Assembly (NCBI GenBank): GCA_041394405.1
Contig: JAWKIF010000007.1
Location: 124,001-188,000 of the forward strand
DNA from: Microthrix sp041394405
Lineage (GTDB): Bacteria > Actinomycetota > Acidimicrobiia > Acidimicrobiales > Microtrichaceae
Direction: 5' to 3'
Length of the DNA: 64,000 bases
Part shown: piece after piece, positions 17,137-25,152 of the stretch
Layout of the letters: every line of letters begins with the position of its first letter
Position numbering within the stretch: position 1 is the first letter of the stretch
The notes under the pieces: model-generated
Told to the model about the DNA's origin: nothing
The model's database searches: none
What the model saw: the letters and a program-made list of their open reading frames with translations, nothing else
Program-made: the position numbers and the translations under genes

Positions 17137-19379
17137 CGCGCCCCGCTTGGCGCCCTTGGCACCGGGGTTCGGCCCGCAGCGCCGGCGCCCTCCTCAGCTG
17201 TGGACTGTTGGCGCTCACCCTGACGGCCCGCACCCCGACGACCGGTGCGACGGGCCTCCAGGACGCTCCCGCCGACGAGCGGCAGCCGACCGAGCCGACC
17301 CCGTCCTCCCTCGCCATCGCCGACACCACCACGTTCGTTCCCCCCGACGGCACGTTCACCGTCGCCGTGGACGCCTCCACCCTGGCGCTGACCGACGAAC
17401 TCTCCTGGACCGTGCACAGCCTGATTCCCAACGACCCGAGCGCCATCGCCCGGGCGCTCGACGGTGAGCCCGGGCCGCCGTTGCGCCCCGAGGAGCGCCG
17501 CTCCATCGGCGAACTGAAGCTCAACGACCAACCTGCCCGGTCGAGCGACCTGGGAGACAGCGACCCGGGAGACAGTGACCCGGGAGACAGCGACCCGGGA
17601 GACAGCGACCCGGGAGACACTGTGACGATCGCCGTGCCGGTGCGGGCCGTCTCCGACGACAGTGCTCGGGTGTTCCTCCCCGATGCCGGCATCTACCCCG
17701 TCAGCGTTCGGCTGGTGCGGGACGGCTCGACGATCGACGAGCGGGTGTTGCCCCTGGTGCGCCTGGCCCAAACTCCGGGCCCGCCCGGCCGCCTGGTGCA
17801 CCTGGTGCGCAGCCTCCGGCCGGCACCGACGCTGACCAGCGGCGGCGGCGTTGCGCTGGATCCGGCCGACCGCGCCTCGCTGGAGTCGCTGATCGAGCAG
17901 TTGGAAGCGGTGCCGACGGACCCGGGGACCGACCCGCCGGTCTCGGTGTCGTTCCCCGTCGAGCAGGTGGAGACCCTGGCCAACTCGGCGGACGCAGCGG
18001 ATGTCGAGCTGGTGGATCGGCTGGCCGACGTCGCCGATCGGGCGACGTGGCTGACCACCCCGTACGTACCCATGGACCTGGGTGCCTGGGCGGGCGCCGA
18101 CGTGGCGCGCAATCCCCTGTTGGGCCGCAGCTACGACGCCTCGGCCAGCCGGCGAAGCGAGCTGCTGGGGGTGCCGACCAATCCGGGCCTGATTCCTCCC
18201 GACCCGACCCTTGCTGCACCGACCGTGGGGTTCCTGGCCAACCGAGGCGCCCTGGCGGTACTCGTGGATCCCTCCGTTGCGGGAGCGGACGGGACTGCCC
18301 GAGGTGCCGAGTCGGATCAGGCCGTCACCGTGGTGGGCAGCGAGGTGCCCGAGGCGCTCAGGCCGGCCCGGGAGACGGAGGTGGCCGGCGATGCCGCGGT
18401 GCCAACCCGACGCAGCACCCTGCCCGGCGTGGTGGTCGGTCGGCTTGCGGACACCGGCGACGCTCCCCCGGATGCTGCCGACGTGGCGGCCAGCCTGGCC
18501 GTGCTCAGCGCGCCCGTGCTGGCCCAACGCGAGGTGGGCGAGCAACCCGCGGCGGGGTCGCCGGCCGAGGGCGTGGCCCTGCAGGTTCCCGACGGGATGG
18601 GTCCGACGGAACTGCGCGGCCTGTTGAGGTCGCTGGACGAGGCCACCGGCATCCTGGCCCCAACCACGGCCGACGGCCTCACGCTCGCCCTGGGGCAGGC
18701 CGCCCAGCCCGTCGACGTGGTCCTCCAACCCGCCGCCAGCGACCGCCTGGGCGGCCTTGAGCTGGCCACCTATCGCGCCCAACAACGGATCAACGCCGCC
18801 ACCAGCCTCGACCCCGACTCCCCACAGGTCTCCCTGGCCGAGCGGCTGACGTTGGTGTCGCCGTGTGTCGATCTCGAGCGAGCGGAGGCCATGGCCTACG
18901 TGTTGTCCGCACAAGGCGGCGCCGAGGCCGTCCTGGACTCGGTCACGCTGGCCGACCTCCGGGCGCTCACGTTGGCCGCCCGGCGCACTCAGGTTCCCCT
19001 CCGGTTCCGCAACACCCTCGATGATCCGGTGCAGGTCGACCTCCGGGTGCGCTCCGAGCGCCTGCGGCTGGCGAACGCCGACGAGAACGGGCTGGTCCGG
19101 CTGGAACTGCCGCCCGGAACGAGCACCATCGAGGTGTCAGTCGAGGTGGTCACCTCGGGCGTCTTCGATGTGACCTTCGACGTGTTGACCCCCGGCGGCG
19201 CCGACCTGTTGGAACGACAGGAGGCCCAGGTGAGGTCCCGGGCATTCTCCGGCGTTGGGGTGGGTCTCTCGGTGGCCTCACTGCTGGTGCTGCTGGCCTG
19301 GTGGATCCGTACCGCTCGCGCCTCGAAGCCCGAAGCCGCACCCATGGCCGAGGAGGACGGGCGGGGCCCAGTATCCTGA
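17133..19379 (+). CDS. Large surface protein resembling DUF6049 family, single C-terminal TM
   Basis: The 748-residue protein occupies the place of mycobacterial Rv3909 and resembles the DUF6049 family by layout. A signal peptide lies within residues about 14-37 (GALLSCGLLALTLTARTPTT). An extracellular body of about 680 residues follows. One transmembrane helix sits near the C terminus (GVGLSVASLLVLLAWWI), with a basic cytoplasmic tail. Residues about 139-163 are five tandem pentads of the form SDPGD. Start choice is the GTG overlapping the GNAT stop. The kinase gene begins 7 bases after its stop. Synteny with the envelope/division cluster suggests a cell-wall role, but no catalytic motif is visible. 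Family assignment rests on context and layout rather than motifs. Confidence 0.72.
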   Translation: MTRPAWRPWHRGSARSAGALLSCGLLALTLTARTPTTGATGLQDAPADERQPTEPTPSSLAIADTTTFVPPDGTFTVAVDASTLALTDELSWTVHSLIPNDPSAIARALDGEPGPPLRPEERRSIGELKLNDQPARSSDLGDSDPGDSDPGDSDPGDSDPGDTVTIAVPVRAVSDDSARVFLPDAGIYPVSVRLVRDGSTIDERVLPLVRLAQTPGPPGRLVHLVRSLRPAPTLTSGGGVALDPADRASLESLIEQLEAVPTDPGTDPPVSVSFPVEQVETLANSADAADVELVDRLADVADRATWLTTPYVPMDLGAWAGADVARNPLLGRSYDASASRRSELLGVPTNPGLIPPDPTLAAPTVGFLANRGALAVLVDPSVAGADGTARGAESDQAVTVVGSEVPEALRPARETEVAGDAAVPTRRSTLPGVVVGRLADTGDAPPDAADVAASLAVLSAPVLAQREVGEQPAAGSPAEGVALQVPDGMGPTELRGLLRSLDEATGILAPTTADGLTLALGQAAQPVDVVLQPAASDRLGGLELATYRAQQRINAATSLDPDSPQVSLAERLTLVSPCVDLERAEAMAYVLSAQGGAEAVLDSVTLADLRALTLAARRTQVPLRFRNTLDDPVQVDLRVRSERLRLANADENGLVRLELPPGTSTIEVSVEVVTSGVFDVTFDVLTPGGADLLERQEAQVRSRAFSGVGVGLSVASLLVLLAWWIRTARASKPEAAPMAEEDGRGPVS
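17546..17620. repeat. 15-bp tandem repeat inside the DUF6049-like gene
   Basis: Five units of CGACCCGGGAGACAG, with one or two base changes, encode SDPGD pentads. The unit length is a multiple of three, so copy-number change would alter protein length without a frameshift. The encoded stretch is hydrophilic and acidic and lies in the extracellular part. Confidence 0.85.
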
Positions 19380-19385
19380 GCGACC

Positions 19386-20927
19386 ATGCCCGGGAACGCG
19401 ACCGACTCGTCGTCCCCGTCGGCCGACTCCGGCCCAGGCGCCATGCTGGGCAACCGCTACCGCCTGGAACGACAAGTCGGCACCGGTGGGATGGCGCAGG
19501 TGTGGGAAGCCTCCGACCTCGTGCTGGACCGCCGCGTCGCCGTCAAGATCCTCCACCCGCACCTGGCCACCGACACGTCGGTCACCCGGTTCCGGCGGGA
19601 GGCGATTGCTGCCGCCCGACTGGCCCATCCCAACGTGGTGTCGATCTTCGACACCATCTCGGCCGATGGGGTGGAGGCCATCGTGATGGAGCTGGTGGAC
19701 GGCACCACGCTTCGCCGTCACCTCGACCGCCACCAGCGACTCAGCCCCGACGACGCCCTGCACATCGGCACGTCGGTGTGCGACGCGCTGGCGGCCGCTC
19801 ATGCGTCCGGTCTGGTGCATCGGGACATCAAGCCCGCCAACATCCTGTTGTGCCGCGACGGGCGGGTGAAGATCGCCGACTTCGGAATCGCCAAGGCGAC
19901 GGTGGGCGACGGCCTCACGCGGGAGGGCACCCTGGTGGGAACCGCTGCCTACCTGGCACCCGAGCAGGTGGAGGGCGCCGAGGTTGACGGGCGGGCGGAC
20001 CTGTACGCCCTGGGCCTGGTGCTCTTCGAGGCCCTCACCGGCGCGCTGCCCTTCACCGGAGACTCCGACGCGTCCGTGGCCCTGGCACGCCTTCGGGTGA
20101 CGCCCCCGAACGCCCATCGGCTTCGCAGCGCCGTGCCCCGGGCAACGGCCGCAGTCATCGCCAAGTCGCTGACGAAGGAGGTCGACGGTCGCTTTCAGGA
20201 CGCCGCCTCCATGCGACGGGCCCTGCTGGAGGCCGGGACCGACGACGTGGGCACCCTGGAGGTGGCACCGGCCGACGAGGCCGGAGGAGACGACCCCACC
20301 CCCACCAACGAGACCGCCAGCTTCCGAGCCGAGCGGCGCTGGCTGGTGCCGGCGCTGGTGATCGCCTTGATCGGCACGGCGCTCATGGTGTCCGCAGCGT
20401 TGCTCGGGGGCGGTGGCGACCCCAACCCAACCCCCGCCACGGGAGTCGATCAGGCCCAGCTGGTGCCGACCGCCATCACGGGTGCGGTCGACGTCGACCC
20501 CGATGGTGACGACAACGAGCACCCCGAGGAACTCCCTGCGAGCATCGACAGCGACCCGGCAACCACCTGGTCCACGGAGCGCTACGGCGGCGCCGACCTG
20601 GGGCCCAAGGCTGGCGTCGGCGTGGGCTGGGTGGTGGAGCCCGGCCCGTTGGAGCGCCTCGACATCACCAGCCCCGGCGTGGGCTGGACCGCCGACGTCT
20701 ACGTCCTGGAGAACCAACAGGCGCTGGCCGGGTTCGATCCGGCGGACCACACCATCGCCTCAACCATGTCGCCCACGCAGGCGGGCACCACCACCGTGGA
20801 TCTGGGTGGTCGAGCGGGCGAGGTGGTGTTGTTGTGGATCACCAACCTGGGCCAGTCCGACCCCGCTGAGGATCTGCCGTTCGCGGTGGAGGTTGCCGAG
20901 GCGGAGATCCAGGTTCGCACGTCCTGA
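19386..20927 (+). CDS. Transmembrane Ser/Thr protein kinase with discoidin-like extracellular domain
   Basis: The 513-residue protein has a Hanks-type kinase domain at residues about 25-285. It shows GTGGMAQVW (glycine loop), VAVK with Lys54, LVHRDIKPANIL with catalytic Asp147, DFG at 165-167 and APE near 191, so it looks catalytically complete. A transmembrane helix lies at about 319-341. The external domain (about 365-513) includes DSDPATTWSTERYGG and resembles the discoidin-like external domain of mycobacterial MviN/MurJ, which carries a pseudokinase before it. Here no MurJ transporter precedes it. It starts 7 bases after the DUF6049-like gene and ends 3 bases before sigM, so it is probably one operon. 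A role in wall-synthesis signalling is inferred. Confidence 0.88.
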   Translation: MPGNATDSSSPSADSGPGAMLGNRYRLERQVGTGGMAQVWEASDLVLDRRVAVKILHPHLATDTSVTRFRREAIAAARLAHPNVVSIFDTISADGVEAIVMELVDGTTLRRHLDRHQRLSPDDALHIGTSVCDALAAAHASGLVHRDIKPANILLCRDGRVKIADFGIAKATVGDGLTREGTLVGTAAYLAPEQVEGAEVDGRADLYALGLVLFEALTGALPFTGDSDASVALARLRVTPPNAHRLRSAVPRATAAVIAKSLTKEVDGRFQDAASMRRALLEAGTDDVGTLEVAPADEAGGDDPTPTNETASFRAERRWLVPALVIALIGTALMVSAALLGGGGDPNPTPATGVDQAQLVPTAITGAVDVDPDGDDNEHPEELPASIDSDPATTWSTERYGGADLGPKAGVGVGWVVEPGPLERLDITSPGVGWTADVYVLENQQALAGFDPADHTIASTMSPTQAGTTTVDLGGRAGEVVLLWITNLGQSDPAEDLPFAVEVAEAEIQVRTS

Positions 20928-20930
20928 GAT

Positions 20931-21536
20931 GTGCCCCCTGCCGTGAGGTCGCGCACGGACACCGAGTTGGTGACCGCCTCCCAGGGCGGCGATCGAGCGG
21001 CCATGGAGGAACTCCTGGGTCGCCACCACGACCGGCTGTACGCCGTGTGCCGCGGCATCGCCGGGGCCGATGACGCCGCCGACGCCACCCAGGCTGCGCT
21101 GATGTCCGTCGTTCGCGGGCTGCCCCGCTTCGATGGTCGCGCCCGCTTCACGACGTGGAGCCACCGTATTGCGGTGAACGCCGCGTTGGACGAGCTGCGC
21201 CGCAGGAAGCGGCGCCCCGAACCGGTTGACCCGCTCGGCGGCTCGGGCGACTCGTCCCGAGAGCGTCGGGAACTCGAGGGGGTGCCGGCGACGTCCAAGG
21301 TGGCCATGGGAACCCCGTCCATTGATCCGGCCGCCCTCGTGGTGGATCGCCAGGTCGTCGAGGCTGCGCTGGCGGCGCTTCGCGAGGAGTTTCGGGTCCC
21401 GCTGGTGCTCGCCGAATACGGGGGCCTCGAGTACTCCGAGATTGCCGAGACCCTGGAGATCCCGGTGGGAACGGTTCGCAGCCGCATCGCCCGCGCACGC
21501 GCCCAGTTGCTCGACTCGGGACGAGGATCGCCATGA
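20931..21536 (+). CDS. sigM: ECF sigma factor (SigM-like)
   Basis: The 201-residue sigma-70-family factor has region 2 (DRLYAVCRGIAGADDAADATQ, then RFDGRARFTTWSHRIAVN, an ECF signature) and region 4 (ALREEFRVPLVLAEYGG, then SEIAETLEIPVGTVRSRI, a helix-turn-helix). A linker of about 40 charged residues joins them. It directs RNA polymerase to stress promoters. The GTG at 20931 follows the kinase stop by 3 bases; GTG at 20943 is an alternative. The gene order kinase-sigM-membrane protein-trxB-trxA matches the actinobacterial sigM locus, so the name rests on synteny. The next gene overlaps its stop (ATGA). Confidence 0.88.
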   Translation: MPPAVRSRTDTELVTASQGGDRAAMEELLGRHHDRLYAVCRGIAGADDAADATQAALMSVVRGLPRFDGRARFTTWSHRIAVNAALDELRRRKRRPEPVDPLGGSGDSSRERRELEGVPATSKVAMGTPSIDPAALVVDRQVVEAALAALREEFRVPLVLAEYGGLEYSEIAETLEIPVGTVRSRIARARAQLLDSGRGSP

Positions 21537-22147
21537 ACCACGACGACCACGACGTCCAACCCTCCGACGACGAGCCGGGCACGCCGCTGCTTGGGCCACC
21601 ACCGCGGCCCGACAGCTCAACACGGGAGGCGTCCATCGCGGCCGCACTGGCCCACTACGACGAGCTCGCCGCCCAGGGGGCATGGGGCGACAGCGACGAG
21701 CTGGCCACCAGACGGTCGCGCCGGAGCGCCCGCCTGGGCGGCGCCCAGCAGTGGTTGGCCGCCGCCGCAGTCGCTGCGGTGCTGGGCGTCGGAGGGCTGG
21801 TGGTGCTGTCCCAACGGCCCGAGAGCGGGACCGACAGCGCCGCCCGGAGTAGCGCCGAGGCCCCCGGGCAGACCGAATCCGCCACGAACTTGGACAGCTC
21901 GGCCGAAACCGGCGCGGCCGGCGGCGCAGCCGACCGCAGCGAGGACCAACAGCCCAAGGCCGCCGCCGCAGAGGCCGACGGGGCGCCCGAGGCTGGAGCG
22001 GCCGTCGGCAGTCCGGCGCCGGACGAGGCGCAGCTCGCCGACGAGGGGCCGCCGACGGTGCCCCCCGGTGGCCCCTCGGTGTCGTCCCCGCCCTGGCCGC
22101 CGTGGCTCTGCGCGCTGTTTCGGTTGGTAGGCGTCCGGTCCTGCTGA
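21533..22147 (+). CDS. Putative anti-sigma factor (single-pass membrane protein)
   Basis: The 204-residue protein overlaps sigM by 4 bases (ATGA), the usual arrangement for an anti-sigma factor. An N-terminal cytoplasmic part of about 75 residues includes STREASIAAALAHYDELAAQ. One transmembrane helix follows (WLAAAAVAAVLGVGGLVVL). An extracellular Ala/Ser/Pro-rich tail of about 100 residues ends in Cys. I see no HxxxCxxC zinc motif, so it would be a non-zinc anti-sigma factor, like the RsmA type of the sigM locus. The role is inferred from position only. Confidence 0.6.
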   Translation: MNHDDHDVQPSDDEPGTPLLGPPPRPDSSTREASIAAALAHYDELAAQGAWGDSDELATRRSRRSARLGGAQQWLAAAAVAAVLGVGGLVVLSQRPESGTDSAARSSAEAPGQTESATNLDSSAETGAAGGAADRSEDQQPKAAAAEADGAPEAGAAVGSPAPDEAQLADEGPPTVPPGGPSVSSPPWPPWLCALFRLVGVRSC

Positions 22148-22244
22148 GGCGGGCCTGCGCCGGCCCCGAACCCGGACCTGCCGGCCGCGCCCCGAGCGAA
22201 CCCAAAGTAGGCACCGCCCGGGGCCGGGCTCATAGGCTGCCCTC

Positions 22245-22598
22245 ATGGCCAAGCCAGCACCGACCGCCGAATCCAAGTCGCCCGGCGGCGGCTCCTCCGC
22301 GAGCGCCGCTTCGGAAGCCACCGACCCCCACTGGGCCGACCAGGTCACCGACCTGATCGTCGATGGGGTGGACAAGGTGCGCGACCGCACCGTCAACCCC
22401 ATCCAGGCGATGGCCAAATACGTCGTCTACGGGGCGGTCATCGCCGTGTTGGCGCTGCCCATGCTGGTGCTCAGCCTGGTGCTTCTGGTGCGGATACTGG
22501 ACGCCTTCCTTCCGGGAGAAGTGTGGCTTCCCTACCTCATCCTGGGGGCGTTGTTCGTCATCGCAGGGATGGTGCTGTGGGCGAAGCGCACGCCATGA
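22245..22598 (+). CDS. Small membrane protein with two transmembrane helices
   Basis: This 117-residue protein has a 45-residue polar N terminus and two hydrophobic helices (VVYGAVIAVLALPMLVLSL and YLILGALFVIAGMVLW). I cannot assign a function; the layout resembles holin-like or phage-shock-type membrane proteins. It overlaps trxB by 4 bases (ATGA), suggesting translational coupling with the thioredoxin pair. It begins 97 bases after the anti-sigma gene, so a promoter may lie there. Confidence 0.7.
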   Translation: MAKPAPTAESKSPGGGSSASAASEATDPHWADQVTDLIVDGVDKVRDRTVNPIQAMAKYVVYGAVIAVLALPMLVLSLVLLVRILDAFLPGEVWLPYLILGALFVIAGMVLWAKRTP

Positions 22599-23560
22599 GC
22601 CCCCACCATCGCAAGGTCATCATCATCGGGTCCGGTCCAGCCGGCCTGACTGCCGGCATCTACACGTCTCGTGCCCAACTCGAACCGCTGCTGGTCGAAG
22701 GCGAGCCGTCCTCAACCTCCGACCAACCCGGCGGCCAGCTGATGCTGACCACCGAGGTGGAGAACTACCCGGGGTTCCCCGACCAGATCCAGGGCCCCGA
22801 ACTGATGGTGGGCATGCGGGCACAGGCCGAGCGATTCGGCACCGAGATCATCACCGCCAAGGTGTCCAAGGTGGACCTCTCCGGGCACCCGCACCGCCTG
22901 TGGGTGGGCGATCCCGAGGCCGACGAACCCACCTACACCGCAGACGCCGTCATCGTTGCCACCGGAGCGCAAGCCCTCATGTTGGGACTGGACGCGGAGT
23001 GGCGGCTGATGGGTCGGGGCGTGTCCACCTGCGCCACCTGCGACGGCTTCTTCTTCCGGGGCCGCGACATCGCCGTGGTGGGCGGTGGGGACTCGGCCAT
23101 GGAGGAGGCACTGTTTCTGGCTCGCATGGCCGAATCCGTCACGGTCATCCACCGGCGCGACGAGCTGCGCGCCTCGAAGATCATGGCGGACCGGGCCCGC
23201 TCGCACCCGAAGATCAACTGGCTGTGGAACACCGTGGTGGACGACCTCGTGGGCGAGGAATCCCTCGAGGCGGTGCGGGTGCGCAATGTGCTGACCGGCG
23301 AGGTCTCCGATCAGCCCTTCGCCGGCTTGTTCGTGGCGATCGGGCACCGACCCAACACCGACCTGTTTGCCGGACAGCTCACCACCGACGCCGCCGGGTA
23401 CATCGAGACCGTCGCCCGCAGCTCGCACACCAGCGTGGAGGGTGTGTTCGCCTGCGGCGATGTGCAGGACGAAACCTACCGCCAGGCCATCACGGCGGCG
23501 GGCAGCGGGTGCATGGCCGCCATCGACGCGGAGCGCTGGCTGGAGGCGCAGGGCGAATAA
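22595..23560 (+). CDS. trxB: Thioredoxin reductase
   Basis: The 321-residue flavoenzyme transfers electrons from NADPH via FAD to thioredoxin. It has the FAD-binding IIIGSGPAGLTAGIY, the redox CATC in VSTCATCDGFFFRG, the NADPH-binding VVGGGDSAMEEA, and the C-terminal FACGDVQDETYRQAIT block. I chose the ATG at 22595, whose stop overlap with the upstream membrane-protein gene is ATGA; the frame is open further up. trxA follows 144 bases later. Length is normal for the family. Confidence 0.96.
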   Translation: MSPHHRKVIIIGSGPAGLTAGIYTSRAQLEPLLVEGEPSSTSDQPGGQLMLTTEVENYPGFPDQIQGPELMVGMRAQAERFGTEIITAKVSKVDLSGHPHRLWVGDPEADEPTYTADAVIVATGAQALMLGLDAEWRLMGRGVSTCATCDGFFFRGRDIAVVGGGDSAMEEALFLARMAESVTVIHRRDELRASKIMADRARSHPKINWLWNTVVDDLVGEESLEAVRVRNVLTGEVSDQPFAGLFVAIGHRPNTDLFAGQLTTDAAGYIETVARSSHTSVEGVFACGDVQDETYRQAITAAGSGCMAAIDAERWLEAQGE

Positions 23561-23704
23561 GGTTCACATCAGGCGACGGGAATGCCCGCCCTCCGGTGCC
23601 GGTTACACCCACCCAGCAGCGGCCGCTCTCCGATGGCTCGCCTGCGCAGCACTTCCCAGACAACACAGCACCCTCCACTCAACATCGACACAAGCGAGGA
23701 ACCC

Positions 23705-24031
23705 ATGGCAGCAAGCATCACCCACCTCACCGACGCGAACTTCTCCGAAGAGGTCGCCGGCTCAGACACGCCGGTACTGGTGGACTTCTGGGCGGAGTGG
23801 TGCGGACCGTGCAAGATGATTGCGCCGGTCTTGGAGGAGCTGGCCCAGGAGAACGAGGGCAAGCTGCGCGTGGCGAAGGTGGACGTGGACTCGGAGCAGG
23901 CGTTGGCCATGAGGTTCGGGATTCAGGGTATTCCGACCATGATCGTCTTCACCGATGGGCAACCCGACCTGAGAATCACTGGCGCCATGGGCAAACCGCA
24001 GCTGGAAAGCAAGCTGGCCAGCTACCTGTAG
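23705..24031 (+). CDS. trxA: Thioredoxin
   Basis: The 108-residue protein has the canonical active site WAEWCGPCKMIAPVLEEL and the cis-proline loop GIPTMIVF. It reduces disulphides in cytoplasmic proteins and is recycled by the TrxB encoded just upstream. The ATG at 23705 is preceded by CGAGGA. Its stop is 168 bases from the convergent parB stop; that gap holds DnaA-box-like sites. Confidence 0.97.
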   Translation: MAASITHLTDANFSEEVAGSDTPVLVDFWAEWCGPCKMIAPVLEELAQENEGKLRVAKVDVDSEQALAMRFGIQGIPTMIVFTDGQPDLRITGAMGKPQLESKLASYL

Positions 24032-24081
24032 CGCCTGAACCGTGTAGTGATAGTCCGGCGTCACAACGGTGTAATCCCTCC

Positions 24082-24114
24082 TTATACACAGCGGTTGTCC
24101 CCAGCTGTGAATAA
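24082..24114. promoter_or_regulatory. Inverted pair of DnaA boxes between trxA and parB
   Basis: TTATACACA (24082-24090, plus) and TTATTCACA (24106-24114, minus) both fit the DnaA consensus TTWTNCACA exactly. TTGTCCCCA between them (24095-24103) is one base from TTGTCCACA. The sites sit in an unusually AT-rich patch for this genome, in a gap between convergent genes. Binding is inferred. Confidence 0.5.
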
Positions 24115-24198
24115 TTCCGACCGATAGCGTGGTGCTTACCTATCTCTCGGAGAGATCGGCCCCGGACGAGATCAACCCGCTGAAACCGAGCTGCCGGG

Positions 24199-25152
24199 TC
24201 ACTCGTCGCCGATGATCGTGCGGTAGATGCGCTCGAGATCGTCCAAGTCGGCGAACTCCACCAGGATGCGTCCGCGTTTCGCCGTCAGCTCGACACTCAC
24301 CTCCGTCGCCAGGCGATCGGACAACAGGGCCTCCAGCTCTGCGGCGCCCGCCGGGCGGTTCTCGACCCCCGAGGCACTCGACCCCGACCTCGGTGCGCCG
24401 GTGGTCGAGCCACCACGGCCCGGTCGGGCGCTGGGCACCCGTTCGGCCAACTCGTGGCGGGTTCGCACCAGTTCCTCCACCGCCCGCACCGACAGCCCAT
24501 CGTCCACGGCTCTGGTGGCCAGCGCCACCTGGGACGCTTCGTCCGGCAACGACAGGACAGCCCGCGCCGCACCGGCCGACAACAGCCCGTCCCGCACCAC
24601 GCGCTGCACCTCGGCCGGCAGCTGCAGCAACCTGAGGAGGTTCGTCACCGCCGGGCGGCTCCGCCCCAGCCGCACCGCGGCGTCGTCGTGGGACAGGCCG
24701 AACTCGTCCATGAGCTGCCGAATGCCGGCGGCCTCCTCCAAGGGGTTGAGGTCCTCGCGGTGGAGGTTCTCGACCAGGGCCTCCTCGAGCGCGGCCTGGT
24801 CCCCACCAAGGCGCACCAGCACCGGCACCGTCTCAAGCCCGGCCCGACGGGCGGCGCGCCACCGGCGCTCACCGGCGATCAGGTGATAGATGCCCTCCTC
24901 AGCCGGCCGCACCAAGAGGGGCTGCAGCACGCCCAGTGCGGCGATCGAGGCCGCCAGGCCGTCGATCGACTCGTCGTCGAAGTCGACGCGCGGTTGATAC
25001 GGATTGGCGCGTACCTGGTCAACCGGCACCTGCAGCACCCCACCGGGCGGCGTCGTCGTCTCCCCGGTGGCCTCGTCGTGGTCGTTCTCATCGGTCGGCG
25101 GAATCAGGGCATCGAGTCCCCGCCCGAGCCCGCTACGGCGCCCCACGTTCAT
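24199..25152 (-). CDS. parB: Chromosome-partitioning protein ParB
   Basis: The 317-residue protein begins GRRSGLGRGLDALIPP, and has the CTP-binding/ParB nuclease-like domain with VRANPYQPRVDFDD, HLIAGERRWRAARRAG and VENLHREDLNPLEEA. The helix-turn-helix region reads GLSHDDAAVRLGRSRPAVTNLLRLLQLP. The C terminus is a dimerisation domain. ParB loads on parS sites and spreads to organise the origin region. The ATG at 25152 overlaps parA by 20 bases, so the genes are translated together. A Ser/Gly/Arg-rich linker lies at about 215-235. Confidence 0.96.
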   Translation of the reverse strand: MNVGRRSGLGRGLDALIPPTDENDHDEATGETTTPPGGVLQVPVDQVRANPYQPRVDFDDESIDGLAASIAALGVLQPLLVRPAEEGIYHLIAGERRWRAARRAGLETVPVLVRLGGDQAALEEALVENLHREDLNPLEEAAGIRQLMDEFGLSHDDAAVRLGRSRPAVTNLLRLLQLPAEVQRVVRDGLLSAGAARAVLSLPDEASQVALATRAVDDGLSVRAVEELVRTRHELAERVPSARPGRGGSTTGAPRSGSSASGVENRPAGAAELEALLSDRLATEVSVELTAKRGRILVEFADLDDLERIYRTIIGDE

